Shown here piece after piece: positions 6,061-9,971 of a stretch of DNA of 9,971 nucleotides; the first letter of the stretch is position 1; every line of letters begins with the position of its first letter. The stretch lies in NCBI GenBank assembly GCA_005880805.1, contig VBFZ01000061.1:9273-19243 (forward strand). Direction: 5' to 3'. This stretch comes from Chloroflexota bacterium. GTDB taxonomy: Bacteria > Chloroflexota > Limnocylindria > Limnocylindrales > CSP1-4. A program made the position numbers and the translations under genes. The notes under the pieces were generated by a model. The model was not told where the DNA came from. It saw nothing but the letters and a program-made list of their open reading frames with translations, and did no database searches.

Positions 6061-6813
6061 ATGACGCCCGCTGAGGTCGCGGCGATCGTCGGCGCAGGCG
6101 TCGCCGCCGGAACGATCAACACCATCGTCGGATCGGGATCGTTGATCACGTTTCCGACGCTGCTGGCGTTCGGGTACCCACCGGTCGTCGCGAACGTTTC
6201 GAACACGGTCGGGCTCGTTCCCGGCTCGATCAGTGGGACGCTGGGCTACCGCCGCGAGCTCGCCGGGCAGCGATACCGCATCCTGCGATTTGGCGCGGTC
6301 GCCGTGGCCGGCAGCCTGACCGGCGCCGTCCTCCTGCTTGCGCTTCCGGCAACCACGTTCCAGCGCGTGGTGCCGTTCCTGATCCTGGCGGCCTGCCTGC
6401 TGATCGCCTTCCAGCCGCGCCTGTCGGCAGAAGTCGAACGACGTCGGCCGAGAGCCGAAAGCCACTCACGGCTGCTGGACCTCGGCGTGTACCTGACCGG
6501 CGTGTACGGCGGCTACTTCGGCGCGGCGCAGGGCGTCATCCTGATCGCCCTCCTGGCGATCTTCGTCGCCGACGACCTCCAGCGGCTCAATGCGTTGAAG
6601 AACATGATCGCGACGCTGGTGAATGCGGTCGCGGCCGTGCTCTTCATCCTGTTCGCGCCGGTCGCCTGGCCGGTCTCGCTGCTCCTGGCGGTGGGCTCGA
6701 TCGTCGGTGGACAGCTCGGTGCGGTCCTCGCCCGCCGATTCTCGCCACTGGTCCTGCGCGGCTTCATCGTGGTCGTGGGCACGGCGGTGGCGGTCAGGCT
6801 GCTCCTCGCCTGA
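6061..6813 (+). CDS. TSUP/TauE-SafE family membrane permease
   Basis: A 250-aa integral membrane protein with about seven or eight hydrophobic segments. It shows the two-repeat layout of the sulfite exporter TauE/SafE (TSUP) family. The first repeat begins VAAGTINTIVGSGSLITFPT (14-33) with ANVSNTVGLVPG and GYRREL. The second contains YLTGVYGGYFGAAQGVILIALL with LNALKNMIATLVNAVAAVLF. Members export or import sulfite, sulfoacetate, sulfolactate or other small organosulfur or organic anions; the substrate cannot be read from sequence. AAGGGAAAAGG lies just upstream of the ATG, which is the first start in frame. It diverges from HPr across a 101-bp gap, and no sulfur-metabolism genes are adjacent. 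Confidence 0.9.
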   Translation: MTPAEVAAIVGAGVAAGTINTIVGSGSLITFPTLLAFGYPPVVANVSNTVGLVPGSISGTLGYRRELAGQRYRILRFGAVAVAGSLTGAVLLLALPATTFQRVVPFLILAACLLIAFQPRLSAEVERRRPRAESHSRLLDLGVYLTGVYGGYFGAAQGVILIALLAIFVADDLQRLNALKNMIATLVNAVAAVLFILFAPVAWPVSLLLAVGSIVGGQLGAVLARRFSPLVLRGFIVVVGTAVAVRLLLA

Positions 6814-6940
6814 CGCCTTTCCCCCGGCAACGATTCCACCCGGAAAACCACCTGCATCTGCTGGTCGTACCTCATCGAGTACGGGGTGGACATGTGCGGC
6901 CTGAAGCGGCCGCCACAGGATGATTCAGGAGGATCGATCC

Positions 6941-8026
6941 ATGCTCAGACGCGCCCTGATCGTCGTCACGAGCCTCGGGCTACTGCTGGCGACGGCGGTA
7001 TCGGTCGATGCACGAAGCATCAACGCCCAGAACACGTACACGGTCCACAACCTCGTCTCGGACAATTTCGTGCCGGGCACTCTCCATGACCCGAACCTCG
7101 TCAACGGCTGGGGCCTGACGGCCGGCCCGACGACACCGTGGTGGGTGGCGAACAACGGCACCAACACGTCGACGCTCTACAACGGCGACGGCACGGCCCG
7201 CTCGCTCGTCGTGAGCGTTCACAACGCGCCCACCGGCGCGGTTTTCAACGGGACGGCTGACTTCGTCGTCTCCTCGGGGGGCGCCTCAGGGCCCGCGCGG
7301 TTCATCTTCGCGACCGAGGAGGGCACAATCCTGGGCTGGAACCCCAACGTCCCGGCGATGGGAAACACCGACGCCATCCAGGGGACGTCGACGGCCGGTG
7401 CGATCTACAAGGGCCTGGCCATCGGGAGCTCGGGCGGCGCCAACTACCTGTACGCCACCGACTTCCACCACGCGCGAGTCGACGTCTTCGACAAGGACTT
7501 CCACCCGGCGACTCTCGCGGGATCGTTCGACGATCCGGGGATCCCGGAGGGGTTCGCGCCGTTCGGTATCCAGAACCTCAACGGCGTGATCTACGTCACC
7601 TACGCCAAGCAGGACGCCGACGCCGAGGACGAGATCGCCGGCCCGGGGCTGGGCTACGTCAGCGCGTTCGGTACCGACGGCACGTTCATGGCCCGCGTCG
7701 CGTCGCGCGGCGAGCTGAACGCCCCCTGGGGTCTCGCGTGGGCTCCGGGCGGGACGATGTTCGGCCGATTCAGCGGGCACCTGCTCGTCGGGAACTTCGG
7801 CGACGGGCGGATCACCGGCCACCGGCTCACGGCTGACGGCTGGGAAGCGCGCGGCCTGCTGAAGGGAACCGACCATCGCCCGATCTCCATCGACGGCCTG
7901 TGGGGCATCGGCTTCGGGAATGGGGCGGTCAACGGGTCGGGCGACCCGCACGTCCTCTACTTCGCGGCCGGGCCCGACGACGAGTCGCACGGGCTGTTCG
8001 GGTCGATCTCGTTCTCTGCTCCGTAA
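6941..8026 (+). CDS. Secreted TIGR03118-family protein
   Basis: A 361-aa exported protein. Residues 1-24 look like a Sec signal peptide (MLRR, then the hydrophobic stretch ALIVVTSLGLLLATAVS, cleavage probably after VDA). The mature part opens with VHNLVSDNFVPGTLHDPNLVNGWGL (36-60) and runs through repeated strand-rich blocks such as TPWWVANNGTNTSTLYNG, GTILGWNPN, NYLYATDFHHARVDVFD, GHLLVGNFGDGRI and LWGIGFGNGA. This is the TIGR03118 pattern, likely a beta-propeller-like fold of unknown function. There is no C-terminal PEP-CTERM or LPXTG anchor, so it is probably free or periplasmic/extracellular. The ATG at 6941 is preferred over 6920 because AGGAGG (6927-6932) lies 8 nt upstream. The 127-bp upstream gap holds GGAAAAC (6842-6848) and GTCGTA (6864-6869), a weak ECF-sigma-like pair. 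A strong terminator follows. Confidence 0.88.
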   Translation: MLRRALIVVTSLGLLLATAVSVDARSINAQNTYTVHNLVSDNFVPGTLHDPNLVNGWGLTAGPTTPWWVANNGTNTSTLYNGDGTARSLVVSVHNAPTGAVFNGTADFVVSSGGASGPARFIFATEEGTILGWNPNVPAMGNTDAIQGTSTAGAIYKGLAIGSSGGANYLYATDFHHARVDVFDKDFHPATLAGSFDDPGIPEGFAPFGIQNLNGVIYVTYAKQDADAEDEIAGPGLGYVSAFGTDGTFMARVASRGELNAPWGLAWAPGGTMFGRFSGHLLVGNFGDGRITGHRLTADGWEARGLLKGTDHRPISIDGLWGIGFGNGAVNGSGDPHVLYFAAGPDDESHGLFGSISFSAP

Positions 8027-8067
8027 CGGGGGCGTGGCGCGCCGGGGCGCCAGGGTGGGCAGAGAAA

Positions 8068-8096
8068 GCGGGGCCGGAGATGATCTCCGGCCCCGC
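8068..8096 (+). terminator. Strong hairpin terminator after the TIGR03118 gene
   Basis: A 13-bp perfect GC-rich stem (8068-8080 with 8084-8096) closes a 3-nt TGA loop, 41 nt after the stop codon. The flanks are GAAA upstream and ATCATT downstream, so the U tract is poor, but stem stability is very high. It most likely ends the TIGR03118 transcript. Confidence 0.7.
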
Positions 8097-8157
8097 ATCA
8101 TTCCCCCGGCGATCAGCCGGCGGGCACACGATAGCTGGTTTGGCCGGGAGGGTGAAG

Positions 8158-8208
8158 GCTGAATGTGCCCGGCGCTTAACGGGCCTGGCGCTGAATGTGC
8201 CCGGCGCT
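8158..8208. repeat. Pair of 19-bp direct repeats, 32-bp period
   Basis: GCTGAATGTGCCCGGCGCT occurs at 8158-8176 and again, without mismatch, at 8190-8208, separated by 13 bp. Two identical 19-mers are unlikely by chance in 10 kb. They may be a local duplication, a protein-binding array or part of a repeat dispersed in the genome. Confidence 0.75.
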
Positions 8209-8286
8209 GGTCTGAACGGAGCTGTCAACGTTCCGGCCACGACCTGCCCGCGCGGCTGCAGGCCGCCTCGAGGCACGCTGACCCCG

Positions 8287-8355
8287 ATGATCGAGACATT
8301 GGCAGTCGTGGTGCTGCTGGGTGTGATGCTGTATCTGGATCGCGAAAAGGTCTGA
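8287..8355 (+). CDS. Possible 22-aa single-helix membrane peptide (doubtful)
   Basis: The ORF encodes MIETLAVVVLLGVMLYLDRE plus KV. It is a hydrophobic helix of about 14 residues with acidic and basic ends, the shape of small membrane proteins such as KdpF-like peptides. A GAGG at 8270-8273 is 13 nt upstream, too far for a good SD. It lies alone between convergent genes, and no homologue is recognised. The amphipathic layout is suggestive but may be chance. Confidence 0.25.
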   Translation: MIETLAVVVLLGVMLYLDREKV

Positions 8356-8400
8356 CATCCGCCGCGACCGATAGCCCGGGTCACCGGTCTTCACTCCCTC

Positions 8401-9057
8401 TCAGGACCGCCGGCCTGCACCCCTTCCCGCAGCCGGCGCGGCCTCCAGTACCCCCAGTTGTACGAGCTCCTCTCGAAGCTCCCGGCCACCCGTGAACGGG
8501 ATGGCCATCATGCCAACCCCACGCGCGGCCTCTACGTTGACGTTCGAGTCGTCCACGAACACCGTCGTTTCAGGCTCGATCGTATGCGTGGTGATGAGGT
8601 GGCGGAAGACCCGCTCGTCGGGCTTGCAGATGCCGACCTCCCCGGAGATGACGATCCCGTCGAACCAGCCGAGGAACGGGTAACGGCGTCGCGCGATGGG
8701 AAACGTCTCAGCGGACCAGTTGCTGAGCGCGAAGAGGCGGACCGGTCGATCCTGCAGCTCCCTCAGCACCTCGACCGTTTCGTCGATCGCGCCGCCCAGC
8801 ATCTCCTCCCAGCGCGCGTGGTACGCCTCGATCCGCTCGCGTTCCTGGGGGTATTCCTGCACGAGGAGCTCGACCGCCTCGGTCCACGGCCGACCGGCAT
8901 CCTGCTCCGCGTTCCAGGCGGGCGTGCAGACCTCCGCGAGGAATCGCTCCATCCCCGCCTCGTCTCCGTCGAACAACTGCCGGTACAGGTAGCGCGGATC
9001 CCAGTCGATGAGCACGCCGCCCAGGTCGAACACGACCGCGCTGACCGCGGACGTCAC
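8401..9057 (-). CDS. HAD-superfamily (subfamily IA) hydrolase, probable sugar phosphatase
   Basis: A 218-aa cytoplasmic hydrolase. The HAD motifs are in order: motif I FDLGGVLIDWDP (nucleophile Asp11), the helical cap about 20-90, motif II LSNWS (Ser112), motif III CKPDERVF (Lys145) and motif IV VFVDDSNVNVEAA (Asp169, Asp170). Motif I has Gly at +2 where most HAD phosphatases have a general-acid Asp. The same FDLG(G/N)V form occurs in YihX, a glucose-1-phosphate phosphatase, to which the overall pattern is close, so activity is still likely. Substrate assignment is inference; other phosphate esters are possible. The start is the GTG at 9057, placed by the family N-terminus; no strong SD is visible. 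It lies 45 nt downstream of maltokinase on the same strand, so the two may be co-transcribed. Confidence 0.9.
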   Translation of the reverse strand: MTSAVSAVVFDLGGVLIDWDPRYLYRQLFDGDEAGMERFLAEVCTPAWNAEQDAGRPWTEAVELLVQEYPQERERIEAYHARWEEMLGGAIDETVEVLRELQDRPVRLFALSNWSAETFPIARRRYPFLGWFDGIVISGEVGICKPDERVFRHLITTHTIEPETTVFVDDSNVNVEAARGVGMMAIPFTGGRELREELVQLGVLEAAPAAGRGAGRRS

Positions 9058-9084
9058 GGAGTCAACACAGTCCGGCCGGTTGTT

Positions 9085-9102
9085 GAGCTCGTAACCGAGC
9101 TC
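9085..9102 (-). other. Small hairpin between maltokinase and HAD genes
   Basis: GAGCTCG-TAAC-CGAGCTC gives a 7-bp stem with a 4-nt loop, directly beyond the maltokinase stop codon. There is no T tract, so it is a weak terminator at best. It may instead stabilise or separate the maltokinase and HAD messages. Confidence 0.35.
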
Positions 9103-9971
9103 TTAGAACGCCTTCTGAAGGAGCAGCGCGTCGAGCAGGACCGCCCACTCCTCTTCGGTCGCGGGCACGAACGAGGTGCCTTCCGTGGTGCGTCGATAGC
9201 CACGCAGGAACGCAGCCGCGACCCAGGCGTACCAGTGGCGGGCCCACAGGTCGAGCGCAGCCGACTCCTCGGGCCGGACGGCGCCGCCGCGCCTCGCGCG
9301 TAGCAATGCCCCATTCGCGGCGTAGTGGAACGACCGGATCATGCCGGCGACGTCCGTCAGCGGCGGTCGCTTGAGACGTCGCTCGCTGAGCGGCCGAGCC
9401 GGTTCCCCCTCGAAGTCGGTGATCACGACATCGCGGCCCGTATACAGCACCTGGCCGGCGTGAAGGTCGCCGTGGCAGCGAATGCGCATCCCGGACAGGC
9501 GGGCAGTGAGCAGCCCGCGCAAGCGATCCTCGGCCGCCGGCTCCAGCGCGAGCACGGCGTCGGCCTCCTCCCGCGCTTCAGGGGGCAGCTCGGGGGCGCG
9601 CCGCGCAAGCACCCGGAGCGATCCGCGGACCGTCGACTGGATCGACTGGTAGAGCGCCCGCTGGTACATCCCGCTGAAGGGCTCGGCGGCGAACGCGGGA
9701 TCTTCGGTGCTGGACGCCAGCGCCCGATGGAGTTCGGCGGTGCGCTGTCCGACGAGGCCCGCCGTGTCCAGGTAGGCGCCAATGCTCTCGCGTGCCTCCT
9801 CGGCCACGTCGCCGGCCGCCCGCTCGAGGAGAGCCGCGGACGACGTCGAGCCGGTCTCCGGGGGCGAGGCGCCGGCCACCGCCCGCTCGAGGTAGTCGCC
9901 CAGGGCGTCGACCGTGAAGTCCCACAGGTCGCCCTCATTTGGGACATAGGCCTGCAGCAGGGCTGCGGTCG
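9103..9971 (-). CDS. Maltokinase (trehalose synthase-associated kinase), C-terminal part, 5' end beyond window
   Basis: ATP-dependent phosphorylation of maltose to maltose-1-phosphate, the donor for GlgE in alpha-glucan synthesis; the enzyme is encoded alone (Mak/Pep2) or fused to trehalose synthase TreS. 288 residues are visible, entering from the window edge with QAYVPNEGDLWDFTVDALGD. The kinase motifs are the catalytic loop CHGDLHAGQVLYT (about 165-177) and the metal-binding DFEGEPARPLSERR (about 185-198), followed by PPLTDVAGMIRSFHYAANGA. All expected catalytic residues of this aminoglycoside-phosphotransferase-like fold are present. The N-terminal cap lies outside the window, so a TreS fusion cannot be excluded. 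The stop is TAA at 9105-9103, followed by a small hairpin and the HAD gene. Confidence 0.92.
   Translation of the reverse strand, partial: TAALLQAYVPNEGDLWDFTVDALGDYLERAVAGASPPETGSTSSAALLERAAGDVAEEARESIGAYLDTAGLVGQRTAELHRALASSTEDPAFAAEPFSGMYQRALYQSIQSTVRGSLRVLARRAPELPPEAREEADAVLALEPAAEDRLRGLLTARLSGMRIRCHGDLHAGQVLYTGRDVVITDFEGEPARPLSERRLKRPPLTDVAGMIRSFHYAANGALLRARRGGAVRPEESAALDLWARHWYAWVAAAFLRGYRRTTEGTSFVPATEEEWAVLLDALLLQKAF

Larger units (their letters stand above)
8097..8400. other. Non-coding stretch between convergent genes
   Basis: About 300 bp between the terminator and the HAD gene stop. It contains a 19-bp direct repeat, a small hairpin (CCGGC/GCCGG near 8106-8120) and a possible 22-codon ORF. 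Long frames that cross it are low-complexity shadows. I see no tRNA, known ncRNA or mobile element boundary. Confidence 0.5.

Noticed and set aside
6842..6869. ECF-sigma-like promoter GGAAAAC ... GTCGTA before the TIGR03118 gene
   Set aside because: Spacing and both boxes deviate from the usual ECF pattern; mentioned in the gene entry but not supported as a feature.
7286..8101. 271-aa minus-strand open frame opposite the TIGR03118 gene
   Set aside because: It runs through the terminator hairpin and is Arg/Val/Pro-rich with no domain.
8458..9303. 281-aa plus-strand open frame opposite HAD and maltokinase
   Set aside because: The minus strand shows complete HAD and kinase motifs, and this frame crosses both genes.

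Overview
This is a high-GC bacterial window with compact genes, clear Shine-Dalgarno (SD) sequences and frequent GTG or TTG starts. The gene set (a GlcNAc-type PTS, an excisionase-type HTH protein, a secreted TIGR03118 protein, maltokinase and acyl-CoA dehydrogenase) fits a free-living heterotroph from a high-GC phylum. Chloroflexota or Actinomycetota are the best guesses; the sequence alone does not settle which. I see no tRNA, rRNA, CRISPR array, insertion sequence or phage gene.

Layout. 1-590 (minus): the N-terminal half of an acyl-CoA dehydrogenase, cut by the window edge. 697-771: hairpins, the first a good terminator. 781-975 (minus): a 64-aa HTH protein. 1241-5648 (plus): the centrepiece, a gene cluster encoding a GntR-HTH/SIS-domain fusion regulator, a DUF362-family protein without Fe-S cysteine motifs, and the three PTS components EIIC, EIIB and EIIA as separate proteins. 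5672-5959 (minus): HPr, convergent with EIIA. 6061-6813 (plus): a TauE/TSUP-family permease. 6941-8026 (plus): a secreted TIGR03118-family protein, followed by a strong terminator. 8097-8400: non-coding, with a 19-bp direct repeat and one doubtful 22-codon ORF. 8401-9057 (minus): a HAD-superfamily hydrolase. 9103-9971 (minus): the C-terminal part of a maltokinase, cut by the window edge.

How the genes may work together. HPr passes phosphate to EIIA, then EIIB, and EIIC imports and phosphorylates an amino sugar, most likely N-acetylglucosamine. Enzyme I and the catabolic enzymes (NagA, NagB) are not in the window. The fusion regulator has a DNA-binding N-terminus and a sugar-phosphate-binding type C-terminus, so it probably senses the imported sugar phosphate and controls the cluster. 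Two TGT-N4-ACA sites, one near its own promoter and one just before the DUF362 gene, are candidate operators. The DUF362 protein is the unexplained member. The leader before it and the EIIC/EIIB junction both carry RNA hairpins that could set expression ratios. The maltokinase and HAD genes form a separate minus-strand pair that may belong to alpha-glucan or trehalose metabolism.
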